The notes under the pieces are model-generated. The model searched no databases. It was not told the origin of the DNA and saw only the letters and a list, made by a program, of their open reading frames with translations. Shown in pieces: positions 47,591-58,275 of a stretch of 64,000 nucleotides of DNA. Location: the NCBI RefSeq assembly GCF_047675955.1, contig NC_132925.1, forward strand, positions 23,770,688-23,834,687, written 5' to 3'. Both the position numbers and the translations under genes were made by a program. Each line of letters begins with the position of its first letter. Position 1 is the first letter of the stretch. The stretch is from Chlorocebus sabaeus. Its lineage: Eukaryota > Chordata > Mammalia > Primates > Cercopithecidae.

Positions 47591-48884
47591 GGCAAATGAT
47601 TATGTTTTAAACAATAGTAAGATCTACCACAGAAACATAGCTACAAACAACTTTTCTGAGAAACCAGGCTTACCTGACTTCAGAATAATAAGGTGTGCCA
47701 TGTAATTAAATTAATACTATAAGTCTGTGAGAGTGAGAGAGGGGACAGAAGTCTAAAGGCAGAAATACATGAAAAAAATTTTGATTTCTTAAACTTCTAA
47801 GAAATCTGAGATGAATCCCAGTAAAATTCTAGAGCATATTTTTCAAAGCATATTTAAAGAACACTGAGAAACAAAAAGACTAATCATCTGGAACCAGAAT
47901 AGTTCACGAAGAACAAGTCATGCCAAAGTTTGTTGATATAGTGCATCAGAATTTCAGAAGGCATCTAAGAGATTTTCTCATGATAATTTTGGATCCAAAT
48001 CCAATGAGATAAACTGTCATTCATTCACTTCTCCCATGTTTTCATCTTTTCTACAATAATTTTATGAGAAAGATGGATTCCTTTTGAAATTCTAATACAT
48101 GATTTTAAAAAATCTTGAAATAGGGAAATAAGAGATAGGCAAAAGCAAACTCAAAAAAGAGAGGCAACAATAACTTCAATGTTAAGTACAAGAGTACTAG
48201 GCTACAGAGTATTAAGGTCTCCCCTTTCAAAACATCCTGGAGATTTGTACTAAGGCTATAAGTGAAGCAAACTGACTCTAGGGAGAAGCAGCCTCGAAGA
48301 CACAGGACACAGAGTCTGAGAATCTTCAAAAATAACCACAGTCGGATCTTACCAAAATTCCACATTTAAGAGTAAATTAGCAGTAATTAGACATTAGGAG
48401 GTGAAGAATTTCAGATAATTTACTCAATCCACATCCATACTGATTAGCTATGCTGAAGATCAATTTACTCAGAAGTCATTTCCTCTTCAAGATACCATGA
48501 AGCTGTAATTTGTTTGTATTATTCTAACCCTTTTATCATCTCCTCCACTGTTTCTTTTTCTATGTCTTTAACTATTACCAGTTTACGAATTAATATTTTT
48601 TATATTGTATCTGTTTACTTGCTTTGATTGTTTCCCTAATCGATAATGATTCCATTTCCAATTATGGATACTCACCTTTTGTTTAGTAGCCCCCATCCCA
48701 CCAATCTCCTTATAGACTACTTTGATTAATTTAGTAGGATGCCTTTGTGACGGTGGACACATTAAATTTTAAAAAAAGTTATTTCCTCTTCTTCCAACAT
48801 TTTTCAGGCTTCTCAACTAACAACAAAACTGCTTTCAAATTTCACCATTTTTGCAAAAAGAATTTAAAGAAAAATTTTTTTAAA
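47591..48884. other. Non-coding stretch
   Basis: No gene or nameable repeat in about 1.3 kb. The 86-codon minus-strand frame at 48105-48365 has no recognisable domain. Confidence 0.5.
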
Positions 48885-48959
48885 ACTGATTTTTATATCC
48901 TACTACCTTACTGAATTCATTTATTAGTTCTAACAGGTTTCTTTGTCAGAGTCTTTAGG

Positions 48960-48990
<31 letters not shown>
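48885..48990 (-). mobile_element. L1 ORF2 fragment
   Basis: 'ttttatatcctactacctta', 'ctgaattcatttattagttc' and 'gtcagagtctttaggtttc' are the complement of a mid-ORF2 stretch of an L1MA/L1PB-age element. Only about 100 bases remain before the microsatellite. Confidence 0.72.
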
Positions 48991-49000
<10 letters not shown>

Positions 49001-49078
49001 TAAAGCTTTTAGGTTTATATATGTGTGTATATATACACACACACACAGATATATACACATATATACACACACATATAT

Positions 49079-49124
<46 letters not shown>
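48964..49124. repeat. Compound (TA)n / (TG)n / (AC)n microsatellite
   Basis: About 16 TA units, a short unique bridge ('aagcttttaggtttat'), then mixed TGTG/ATAT/ACAC and about 20 AC units ending at 49124. It abuts the 3' end of the following minus-strand L1 and probably grew from that tail. Tyr/Ile and Cys/Val frames across it are not genes. Confidence 0.95.
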
Positions 49125-49127
<3 letters not shown>

Positions 49128-50540
49128 TTAATTCCGGAATATATGTGCAGAATGTGCAGGTTTGTTACATAGGTATACACGTGCCATGGTTGTTTGCTCC
49201 ACCAATCAACCTGTCATCTACATTAGGTATTTCTCCTAATGTTATCCCTCCCCTAGCACCCCACACCCTGACAGGCCTCGTGTGTGTGATGTTACCCTCC
49301 TGTGTCCATGTGCTCTCATTGTTCAACTCCCACTTATGAGTAAGAACATATGGTGTTTGGTTTTTTGTTCCTGTGTTAGTGTGCTGAGAATAATGGTTTC
49401 CAGTGTCATCCATGTCCCTGCAAAGGACATGAACTCTTCCTTTTTCATGGTTGCATAGTATTCCATAGTGTATATGTGCCACATTTTCTTTATCCAGTCC
49501 ATCATTGATGGGCACATTTGGGTTGGTTCCACGACTTTGCTATTGTGACCAGTGCTGCAATAAACATATACGTGCATGTGTCTTTATAGTAATAATTTAT
49601 AAACCTTTGGGTATATACCCAGTAATGGGATTGCTGGGTCAAATGGCATTTCTGTTTCTAGATCCTTGAGGAATAGTCACACTGTCTTCCACAATGGTAG
49701 AACTAATTTACACTCCCACCCACAGTGTAAAAGCATTCCTATTTCTCCACATCCTCTCCAGCATCTATTGTTTCCTGACTTTTTAATGATTGTCATTTTA
49801 ACTGGCATGAGATGGTATCTCATTGTGGTTTTAATTTGCATTTCTCTAATGACCAGTGATGATGAGCTTTCTTTTCATATGTTTGTTGGCCAAATAAATG
49901 TCTTACTTTGAGAAATGTCTGTTCATATCCTTTGCCCACTTTATGATGGAGTTGTTTTTTCCTTGTAAATTTATATTATTTGTAGATTCTGGATATGTTA
50001 GCCCTATGTCAGATGGATAGATTGCAAAATTTTTATCCCAATCTGTAGGCTACCTGCTCACTCTGATGATAGTTTCATTTGCTGTGCAGAAGCTCTTTAG
50101 TTTAATTAGATCTCATTTGCCAATTTTGGCTTCAGTTGCCATTGCTTTTGGTGTTTTAGTCATGAGATCTTTGTCCATGCCTATGTCCTGAAAGGTTTTA
50201 CCTAGGTTTTCTTCTAAGGTTTTTATGGTTTAGGTCTTACGTTTAAGTCTTTAATCCATTTTGAGTTAATTTTTGTATAAGATGTAAGGAAGGGGCCCAC
50301 TTTCAGTTTTCTGCATGTGGCTAGCCAGTTTTCCCAACACCATTTGTTAAACAGGGAATCCTTTCCCTATTGCTTCTTTTTGTCCGGTTTGTCAAAGATC
50401 AGATGATTGTAGATGTGTGGCACTATTACTGAGGTTGCTGTTCTATTCCATTCGTCTATACATCTGTTTTTGTACCAATACCACGTTGTTTTGGTTACTG
50501 CAGCCTTGTAGTATAGTTTGAATTCAGGTAGTGTAAAATT
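49125..50540 (-). mobile_element. L1P-age LINE-1 3' part
   Basis: Minus-strand L1, 5'-truncated at about 50540. In plus-strand reading: 'gtgcaggtttgttacatagg' (3' UTR end), 'actcccacttatgagtaaga', 'gtgctgcaataaacatatac', 'gagatggtatctcattgtgg' and 'gcagccttgtagtatagttt'. It covers the 3' UTR and the C-terminal third of ORF2. The 116-codon fragment at 49165-49515 (minus) is a reading of this element, and the frames are broken. It is older than the L1 at 56759-58259, judged by its substitutions. Confidence 0.93.
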
Positions 50541-51149
50541 TTTTCATCAAAAATTAATTCCATAAATGTTAATGAGTCTAATCCCACTGTATTTGTGCTG
50601 ATGATTCCTATAGATCAACATTAATAAAGCAAGTGTCCAGCAGTGGCAGAAGCATACATGTAAACAAATTAAAAAGTTATTACTATATTAAGGAAACGAT
50701 ATATTAAATGAGAACTGTGTTGATGTAAGCAGTGTTGGAATGTCTTCCAAAAGAAGGCAATATTTTAGCTTCCTATAATTGCTAAGCTATATTGAATGTT
50801 AAGTATATAAAATATGTAGATATAGGCCTTTTTTAAATTCCCACAATAATCCTATAGGTTATTTTATCATTAAAGAAGATGACACTGAGTGTAATGCTAA
50901 ACAGCTAGACCAATGACACATTATCAGCACATAATGAGAGGAGGAATGAGACAAAGATCAAATTACTCTAGAGTCAAAGATGTTTCACTTTAAGAACATC
51001 CCAGAAGGACAAGTTGTGAGATGGTTTTCAAATAGAGAATGAACCATGTATTTATTCAATTTTTCATTCCATAAATATTTTACCCTCTCTTAAGTTCCAG
51101 GCTCATGGATTTGAGGATATATAAATGTTAAACCTGCCTTACATTCATG
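50541..51149. other. Non-coding spacer with ancient repeat scrap
   Basis: Unique sequence, except that about 51055-51140 ('cattccataaatattttacc...gttccaggctcatgg') resembles the head of an ancient mammalian repeat of the '...caaatatttattgagc' type. No gene. Confidence 0.45.
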
Positions 51150-51526
51150 AATAAATTCCACCTAGTCATGGTGCATAATTTTAACATTTTATTTATTTTA
51201 TACGATGTTGTATTTAATTCTTAAAGTTTTGTTTAGAATTTTTGCATCTGCGTTCACTAAGGATATTGGTAAGTAGATTTGTGTTTTATCTTATTTTCTT
51301 CTCCTTTATTTTTTCAAATTTTCATATAATGGCAATTTACTGATAGAATGAGAAGAATATCTTCCTTTTTGATTTTCTGGAAGAATTTGTGTACAATTAA
51401 TATTATTTTGTCTTTAAATATTTGTTAGAAATTCAAGGGGAAACATCCAAACCTGAGGTTTTTCTTATGAGAGGATCTTAGCTATAATTTCAATTTTTTT
51501 TATGAAAGTGTGTTATTCAGGTTATA

Positions 51527-51669
51527 TTTTCTTGAGGGAGCTTTTTTTGCAACTTCTGTCTTTCAATGACTTGTTCATTTAATATAAATTATAAATTTAT
51601 TTTCTTGAGGGAGCTTTTGCAATTTCTGTTTTTCAGTGACTTGTTCATTTAATCTAAATTGTTAATTTA
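51527..51669. repeat. Tandem duplication, two ~72-bp copies
   Basis: Copy 1 is 51527-51599 and copy 2 is 51600-51669; both begin 'ttttcttgagggagctttt' and contain 'gacttgttcatttaat'. They differ at a few sites, and copy 1 has three extra T. The duplication lies inside L1M-derived sequence. Confidence 0.92.
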
Positions 51670-51680
51670 TTTTCTTTCAT

Positions 51681-51765
51681 TCTCTCTCTCTCAAGAGAAT
51701 TAAGTAAACATTTATATCTATTTTATCTTCAAACTTTTGGGTTTTTTAATCTTTAAGACTTATAT
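51681..51765 (+). repeat. Dispersed ~85-bp duplicate, copy A
   Basis: Shares with 54051-54137 the order 'tctctctctctcaa', 'ttaagta', 'tttatatctattt', 'atcttcaaa', 'gttttttaatctttaaga', in the same orientation, at roughly 80% identity by eye. It seems to be an extra segment within the L1M, since L1M text resumes after it ('tcatcaaagtagttataata'). Confidence 0.75.
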
Positions 51766-52002
51766 ATTATCATCAAAGTAGTTATAATAATCCTATGTTA
51801 ACCTCTTAATAGCTTTAGAACATATATTGAAGCCATATCTCTCATTTTGGATATTAGTCACAAAAGTTTTTGCTATATCTTGTTAATTGCTCTGATCAAC
51901 GATTTGTGAATATAGTTTTATTAAGTCAAATAACCAACATTAACTTTTGATTTTGTTTTTCTGTTATTTCACTGATTTCTAATCTAATCTTTATCATTTT
52001 CT

Positions 52003-52777
52003 CTTTTTAATTTTGTTTATAACAGACACAAAGAATTTGTACATGTTTAAGGTGTTGAGAATAGTGTTTCAATACATGTATACATTGTAGAGAAATCAAA
52101 TCAGAGTAGTGAATATATCTGTAAACTCGAATCTGTATCATTTCTTTCTGGTGATAATTTTCAAGATCACCTTTTCTAGCTATCTTGAAATATACAATAT
52201 ATTGTTTGTTAGAGTTATTCTGCTATGTAATAGAACACCAGAACTTATTCTTCCTATTAAACTGTAACTTTGTACTCATTAACAAACCTCTCCTCGTCCC
52301 TTTACCCAGACTCTCCCAGACTCTGATAACTGCTATTCTACTCTCTACTTCTATGTGCAGTTTTTTAAGATTCAACATATGAGTGAGATAATGTAGTATT
52401 TGTCTTTCTGTGTGTGGCTTATTTCTCTTAACATTATTTCTTCCAGTTTTAGCTATGTTCCCATGAATAATAGGTTTTATTCTTTTTATTAATAGTATTC
52501 CATTGTGTATCTGTACCACAATTGCTTTATCTATTCATCTGTTGATGAACATTTAGGTTGATTCCATCTCTTTGCTATTGTGGAGAGTGCTGCAATAAAC
52601 AGGATTCAGGTATCTCAACTTTCTGATTTTAATTCCTTTGGATTTATATAGAGTAGTGAAATTGCTGGATTGTATGGCAGTTCTATTTTTAGTTTTTTGA
52701 GGAACCTCCATACTGTTATCCATAATGGCTTTGCTGAAATACATCCCACCAACAAGATGTAAGAGTTTATCTTTCTG
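52003..52777 (-). mobile_element. L1MA-type LINE-1 3' end inserted in L1M
   Basis: A 775-bp minus-strand L1MA with the 3' UTR ('aatacatgtatacattgtag', 'cttgaaatatacaatatatt', 'tctactctctacttctatgt') and the end of ORF2 ('gtgctgcaataaacaggatt', 'gttatccataatggctttgc'). It is flanked by an exact 16-bp target duplication, atctttatcattttct, at 51987-52002 and 52778-52793. The L1M host resumes in register at the second copy. Confidence 0.93.
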
Positions 52778-53948
52778 ATCTTTATCATTTTCTTTCTTCT
52801 ACTTACCTTGGATTTAGTGTGTTCTTCTTGTAGATAATTAAAATTGAAGCTGCAGTTATTTATGTGAGACCTTCTTCTCTAGTTGAGAGATTTATTGCTA
52901 TAAAATTTCTTGTAAATACCACAAAAGTTAGTGACTTCTCACAAATTTATATCAAAATTTATATTTCCACTAGCATCACATTAAAATACCTTGTGTTTCA
53001 CTAACATACAGTTCAAAATGCTATCTACTATCCCTTTACATTTCTTCTTTAACTTGTGAGTTTAGAAATATTTCATTTAGTTTCCAAATATCTTAGAATT
53101 TTACAAATAGCTTTTTGTTGTTGATTTCTAATCAATAACATTTTCATCATGATCAGAGAACATATTATGATGTGACTTTAAAAAATGTGTTGAGACACGT
53201 TTTCTATCCCAGAATATGATCTGACTTATTATAGTTACAGGTGCACTTGAGAAAAACACATACTTTTCTGTTGTTGGGTAGAGTGTTCTACAAAGGTCAG
53301 TGAGGTAAATCGCTTTATAGTTTCCATCTTCTACATCCTAACTGATTTTCTTTTTTAAATTATACTTATTCTATAATTTATTGATATACTGATATTGAAA
53401 ATCAAATAAGTGATATTGAAAATATTAAATGTCCCTTTGCAAGTCTATGTCTTATGTATCTATATTTGCTTCATGTGTTTTATAATTCATAAATACATAA
53501 ACATTTAGCATTCTTATGTACTCTTGAGTAATTGATCTTTTTATCATTATGAAATATCCCCTTTACCCTGGTGATATTATTTGCTGTTAAATCTACTTCG
53601 TCCGATATTAATGTAGTCACACCAGTTTACCTTAGATTACTGGTAGCATGGCATATGTTTTGTTACATTTTTTAGTTTGATCTACATTTTTTTCTCTTTG
53701 CACTCAACATAGTCGGCATTATGCTGCTACTTTTTACCTACAACTGCTATTTATTATATACTACCTAATGTATGTAGGCAGCATAGAGTTGGGTGTTGCT
53801 TTTCATTCTACCTGACAATCTTTGTCTTTTAATTTAGGTGTGCAGATTATTTATAGTTGAATGTTTAGGTTTAAGATTATCATCTTACTGTTTGTTTTCA
53901 ATCTTTTTCATCTCCTTTTTGTTTCCTTCCTCTTATTTCTCTCTCCAT
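52778..53948 (-). mobile_element. Ancient L1M ORF2 (endonuclease side, continued)
   Basis: The host L1M continues with 'cttgtagataattaaaattg', 'aggtgcacttgagaaaaaca', 'gtgttctacaaaggtcagtg', 'ccgatattaatgtagtcaca' and 'gacaatctttgtcttttaat', complements of ORF2 from RT into the endonuclease region. It ends in a pyrimidine-rich microsatellite. No open frame survives. Confidence 0.78.
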
Positions 53949-54059
53949 TTCCTTCCTTCCTTCCTTCCTTCCTTCCTTCCTTCCTTCCTTCCTTCCTTCC
54001 TTCCTTCCTTCCTTCCTTCCTTCCTTTTCTTCCTTCCTTCTTTCTCTCTTTCTCTCTCT
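53949..54059. repeat. (TTCC)n / (TCTC)n pyrimidine tract
   Basis: About 20 TTCC units, then TTCT/CTCTCT. The Pro/Ser/Phe frames across it (70 and 94 codons) are not genes. Confidence 0.97.
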
Positions 54060-54137
54060 CTCAAAGAAGTTAAGTATATTTTTATATCTATTTCATCTTC
54101 AAATTTTTGTTGTGTTTTTTAATCTTTAAGATTTATG
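54051..54137 (+). repeat. Dispersed ~85-bp duplicate, copy B
   Basis: Second copy of the segment at 51681-51765, 2.37 kb away and in the same orientation. Sequence on either side of the two copies is unrelated. Both copies begin at a TCTC run. Confidence 0.75.
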
Positions 54138-54388
54138 CTATACACCTTTATGCTTTGGAACACTCCAGTGGAAGACTGTAGCATCTCAATAGCTGCAGGT
54201 AATGTTCTTACACTCAGAAATGTATTAGCTGAAGATATATTTCAAATGTTTATCTTGTTCCATTCATTCAATTGAATACCAGTTTCTGTTAGTTTTTATA
54301 GTTAGATCTATAATCTATACTTTTAGTTATTATTTCATATATTATTCCTGCACAATAATTTAATTTCAAACTTTGTGTCCTAATGTTA
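54138..54388. other. Non-coding spacer
   Basis: Short unique stretch before the MLT1-type LTR, possibly the remaining 5' end of the L1M. Confidence 0.4.
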
Positions 54389-54792
54389 TTGATTGATTTG
54401 TGTTTCCTCATTCTCAAATTCATATATTGAATCCTTAATGACAAGTACTTCATAATGTCACTGTATTTGGAGATAGGGCCTTTAAAGAAGTAATTACATT
54501 CAAGTGAGTCAAGGTTGAACCCTGATTCAGTCTGACTGTTGTCCTTGTAAGGAGAGGAGATTAGGACATGCAGAGAAATACCAGGTGCATGTGTGCACAG
54601 AGGGACAAGCGTATGAAGAGGTAACAAGAGATCAACCATCTGCAACCTAAGGAGAGAGTCCTCAGAGAAAACTAATCCTGTCAGCACCTTGATCCGGGAC
54701 TTCCATCCTTAAGAACTGTAAAAACATAGATTTCTGTTGTATACACCTACCAGTTTGTGTTATTTGTTATCAAAGGCCTAGCAAACTAATAC
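54389..54792 (+). mobile_element. MLT1-type LTR
   Basis: Plus-strand LTR: 'gtttcctcattctcaaattc', 'cactgtatttggagataggg', 'cctttaaagaagtaattaca', 'cagcaccttgatccgggact', 'taagaactgtaaaaacatag', and the end 'gcaaactaatacaa'. All blocks are in family order. I could not identify a clear target duplication. The 132-codon minus-strand frame across it is a chance reading. Confidence 0.83.
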
Positions 54793-54849
54793 AATTAGAA
54801 AACAACGATTGATCTTTTCTCACAACACTAGATAATAAATTTAGAAATC

Positions 54850-55260
54850 GCTTGCCTGGTAGTTTTCTGCTATGTGTATTCTTGTCTGGGGTCGCTTAAA
54901 CAGCTGGCAGCTGGCAGCTGGGCTTAACTGAAAAGTCAATCATAATTTTGCTCACACGTCTGGTGCTTTGATATTCCTTCAATTTCCCTTTCTATTTCCA
55001 TGTGTTTTCTCCTTATTCAGTATTACAGTTTAATTTTCTTCCGAGTATGGTCACTGGATTTCCCAGAATGAAAGCATAAGCTACTAGGTATCTAAAGTCC
55101 CAGATCCTGAACTAGGACAACAGCACTTTTGCCATATTATATTGGTTAAGGCAAGTCATCAATTTAGCCGAGAGACAAGGGCTGGGTGTTAGGGTCTACT
55201 TGATTGGTGATGTGGCATTACAAGGCAAGAGGGAATGTATGGTGGTGTTCTTTAAAAACT
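54850..55260 (-). mobile_element. Degraded LTR-like element
   Basis: Contains a small tandem 'cagctggcagctggcagctg' near 54900 and later 'cacttttgccatattatatt' with 'aaggcaagtcatcaatttag'. These fit, in order, a common old LTR that carries 'cacttctgccacattctattgg' and 'caagtcacagg'. Strongly diverged; family not settled. Confidence 0.42.
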
Positions 55261-55629
55261 GTTACACAATCACTCTTTTCATTTATTTTCTTTGTGCATA
55301 GCAAAGTTTAATGCTATTTCTAAAGCAGACTCAAGAAAAATATATTATTCTCCATTTACAAAAAAAGCATTCCAAATTTAGTTATTTAGAAATGCTAATT
55401 TCTGAAGTAGCAGCACACATTATTAATACTCTAGCAGTTCATTCCAGAAAATTCTAGGATGTTAAACAATTAAGACTCATCCTCTAAGTATCTCTTCACA
55501 TAAAACCTCACCATTCAGTAGGTAACATGTGTGTCCTTTCTCATCTTTTTCCTCTGTTGTGATGTGGAGCTTAGTTTATGTTTTTCTCTTATTTATAACC
55601 CACCCACATAAAAATAAATTGTCCTTTTT
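55261..55629. other. Non-coding spacer
   Basis: Unrecognised AT-rich sequence before the 3' end of the next L1. Confidence 0.5.
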
Positions 55630-56134
55630 TTCTTTTACTTTTAGTTGTCATGTAACAATTGTACAAATTTATGAAAACACTGAGTGATATTTCCCTACAT
55701 ACATACCATGTGTAATGATTAAATCAGGATAATTAGCATATCCATCGCTTAAAATATTTCTCATTTCTTTTAGTGAACATTCAAAATCCTCTCTTCTAGC
55801 TTTTTGAAGTTATACAATAAATTATTGTTAACTATGCTTATCCTGGAGTGCTATAGACCATTAGAACTTATTGCTTCTTTCTTGCTTTAATTTTGTGTCT
55901 GTCAATTAACGTCTTCCTCTCCTCCCCTCCTCCTTACCCTTCCCAAACTCTAATAACCACAATTTTTTTCTCTATTTCTATGAGATCAAATTTATTTTGC
56001 ACTCCCATATGAGTGAGAACATGGGATACTTATATTTCGGTGCTTGAATTATTTCACTTATTATAATGTCCTCCAGGTTCATCCATGTTATCACAAAAAA
56101 TGGGATTTCAAGCATTTTTATGGTTGAATGTTAT

Positions 56135-56172
<38 letters not shown>

Positions 56173-56758
56173 TTTTTCTTAACACCATATTTTTCCATCC
56201 ATTCATCTGTTGATAAACATTTAGGTTTGTTTCATATTTTGGCTATTGTGAATAGTGCTGCAATAAACATGGAAATGCATATATGTCTTTGATATACTGA
56301 TTTGCTTGTCTTTGGATAAATATCCAGTTATAGGATTTCTGGGTTATATGGTAGGTATCTTTTAATTTTTTTAGAAATCTCCATACTGTTTTCCATAATA
56401 AATGTACTAATTTACATTCCAACCAACAGTGTATAAGAGTTCTCTTTTCTCTGAATCCTAACCAGTATTTTTTTTTTTTTGTCTTTTTGATAATAGCCAT
56501 TGTAACTAGGATGAAACTTTCTCATTATGGTTTTAATTTCATTTCTCTGATGACGTGATGTTGAGCGTGTTTTTTTTTCATATATTTGTGGGTCATTTGA
56601 ATGTCTTTTCCTTAGAAACGTCTATTCAGATCATTTGCCTAATTTTAAAGTAAAGTATTGGTTTTTGTTGTTGTTGTTGCTGATTTTGCTGTTGAGTTCC
56701 TTGTATATTCTGGATATAGGTTCTTTATTGGATGGATAGTTTGCAAATGTTTTCTTTT
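55630..56758 (-). mobile_element. L1MA-type LINE-1, 3' UTR and ORF2 end
   Basis: Start (3' end) of a long minus-strand L1MA that runs to about 61680 with two interruptions. Landmarks: 'tacataccatgtgtaatgat', 'agctttttgaagttatacaa', 'gtcctccaggttcatccatg', 'gtgctgcaataaacatggaa', 'ctgttttccataataaatgt', 'gttccttgtatattctggat'. Its last 16 bases are the first copy of the target duplication of the inserted L1PA. All coding frames are broken. Confidence 0.9.
56142..56170. repeat. (TG)n microsatellite inside L1MA
   Basis: About 14 TG units at a site where other L1 copies read 'cattgtgtatatatacc', so it grew from a short TG seed in the element. Confidence 0.95.
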
Positions 56759-58259
56759 TTTTATTATTGTACTTTAAGTTCTAGGGTACATGTGCACAAC
56801 GTGCAGGTTTGTTACATATGTATACGTGTGCCATGTTGGTGTGCTGCACCCATTAACTTGTCATTTACATTAGGTATATTTCCTAATGCTATCCCTCCCT
56901 CCTTGCCCCTCCCCACAAGAGGACCCAGTGTGTGATGTTTCCCTTCCTGTGTCCCAGTGATATCATTGTTCAATTCCCACCTATGAGTGAGAACATGCGG
57001 TATTTGGTTTTCTGTTCTTGCGATAGTTTGCTGAGAATGATGGTTTCCAGTTGCATCCATGTCCCTACAAAGGACACAAACTCATCCTTTTTTGTGGCTG
57101 CATAGTATTCCTTGGTGTATATGTCCCACATTTTCTTAATCCAGTCTGTCACTGATGGACATTTGGGTTGATTCCAAGTCTTTGCTATTGTGAATAGTGC
57201 CGCAATAAAACATACATGTGGATGTGTTTTTATAGCAGCATGACTTATAATCCTTTGGGTATATACCTAGTAATGGGATGGTTGGGTCAAATGGTATTTC
57301 TAGTTCTAGATCCTTGAAGAATTGCCACACTGTTTTCCACAATGGTTGAACTAGTTTACAGTTCCACCAACAGTGTAAAAGTGTTCCTATTTCTCCACAT
57401 ACTCTCCAGCACCTGTTGCTTCCTGATTTTTTTAATGATTGCCATTCTAACTGGTATGAGATGGTATCTCATTGTGGTTTTGATTTGCATTTCTCTGATG
57501 GCCAGTGATGATGAGCATTTTTTCATGTGTCTGTTGGCTGTATGAATGTCTTCTTTTGAGAAGTGTCTGTTTATATCCTTTGCCTACTTTTTGATGGGGT
57601 TGTTTGTTTTTTTTCTTGTAAATTTGATTGAGTTCTTTATAGGTTCTGGATATTAGCCCTTTGTCAGATGAGTAGATTGCAAAAATTTTCTCCCATTCTG
57701 TAGGTTGCCTGTTCACTCTGATGGTAGTGTCTTTTGCTGTGCAGAAGCTCTTTAGTTTAATTAGATCCCATTTGTCAATTTTGGCTTTTGTTGCCATTGC
57801 TTTTGGTGTTTTAGACATGAAGTCCTTGCCCATGCCTATGTCCTGAATGGTATTACCTAGGTTTTCTTCTAGGGTTTTTATGGTTTAAAGTCTAGCATTT
57901 AAGTCGCTAATCAATCTTGAATTAATTTTCATATAAGGAGTAAGGAAAGGATCCAGTTTCAGCTTTCTACTTATGGCTAGCCAATTTTCCCAGCACCCTT
58001 TATTAAATAGGGAAACCTTTCCCCATTTCTTGTTTTTGTCAGGTTTGTCAAAGATCAGATGACTGTAGATGTGTGGTATTATTTCTAAGGGCTCTGTTCT
58101 GTTCCATTGGTTTTGGTACCAGTAATTGGAAAAAACTGCTTTAAAGTTCATATGGAACCAAAAAAGACCCCCGCATTGCCAAGACAATCCTAAGCCAAAA
58201 GAACAAAGCTGGAGGCATCACGCTACCTGACTTCAAACTATACTTCAAGACTATAGTAA
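56759..58259 (-). mobile_element. L1PA-type LINE-1 with 5' inversion (twin priming)
   Basis: A 1501-bp insertion in L1MA bounded by an exact 16-bp target duplication, gcaaatgttttctttt (56743-56758 and 58260-58275). From 56759 to about 58124 it is a minus-strand L1: T-rich tail complement, 'gtgcaggtttgttacatatg', 'cccacctatgagtgagaaca', 'gatggtatctcattgtggtt', 'gttctgttccattggttttg'. From 58125 to 58259 it switches to plus-strand ORF2 sequence, 'aattggaaaaaactgcttta' to 'caaactatacttcaagacta', which is the piece that should lie just upstream. About 14 bases are missing at the junction. This is the classical inverted structure of twin-primed reverse transcription. The 128-codon frame at 57447-57833 is an ORF2 fragment. 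Confidence 0.95.
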
Positions 58260-58275
58260 GCAAATGTTTTCTTTT

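Larger units (their letters stand above)
51150..52002 (-). mobile_element. Ancient L1M ORF2 (reverse transcriptase part)
   Basis: Plus-strand text 'cctagtcatggtgcataatt', 'ttttgcatctgcgttcacta', 'aggatattggtaagtagatt' and 'ttctgttatttcactgattt' is the complement of L1M ORF2. The element is rearranged internally near 51527-51765 and is interrupted after 52002 by a younger L1. The last 16 bases are one copy of that L1's target duplication. Confidence 0.75.

Noticed and set aside
49015..49124. Alternating TG/CA arrays as a possible regulatory Z-DNA element
   Set aside because: The position at an L1 3' end explains them; no promoter-like context is present.
54289..54687. 132-codon minus-strand frame
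   Set aside because: It lies almost wholly antisense within an MLT1-type LTR and has no recognisable motif.
57447..57833. 128-codon frame as a possible reverse-transcriptase-related gene
   Set aside because: It is a fragment of ORF2 in a 5'-truncated, inverted L1PA and cannot encode a working protein.
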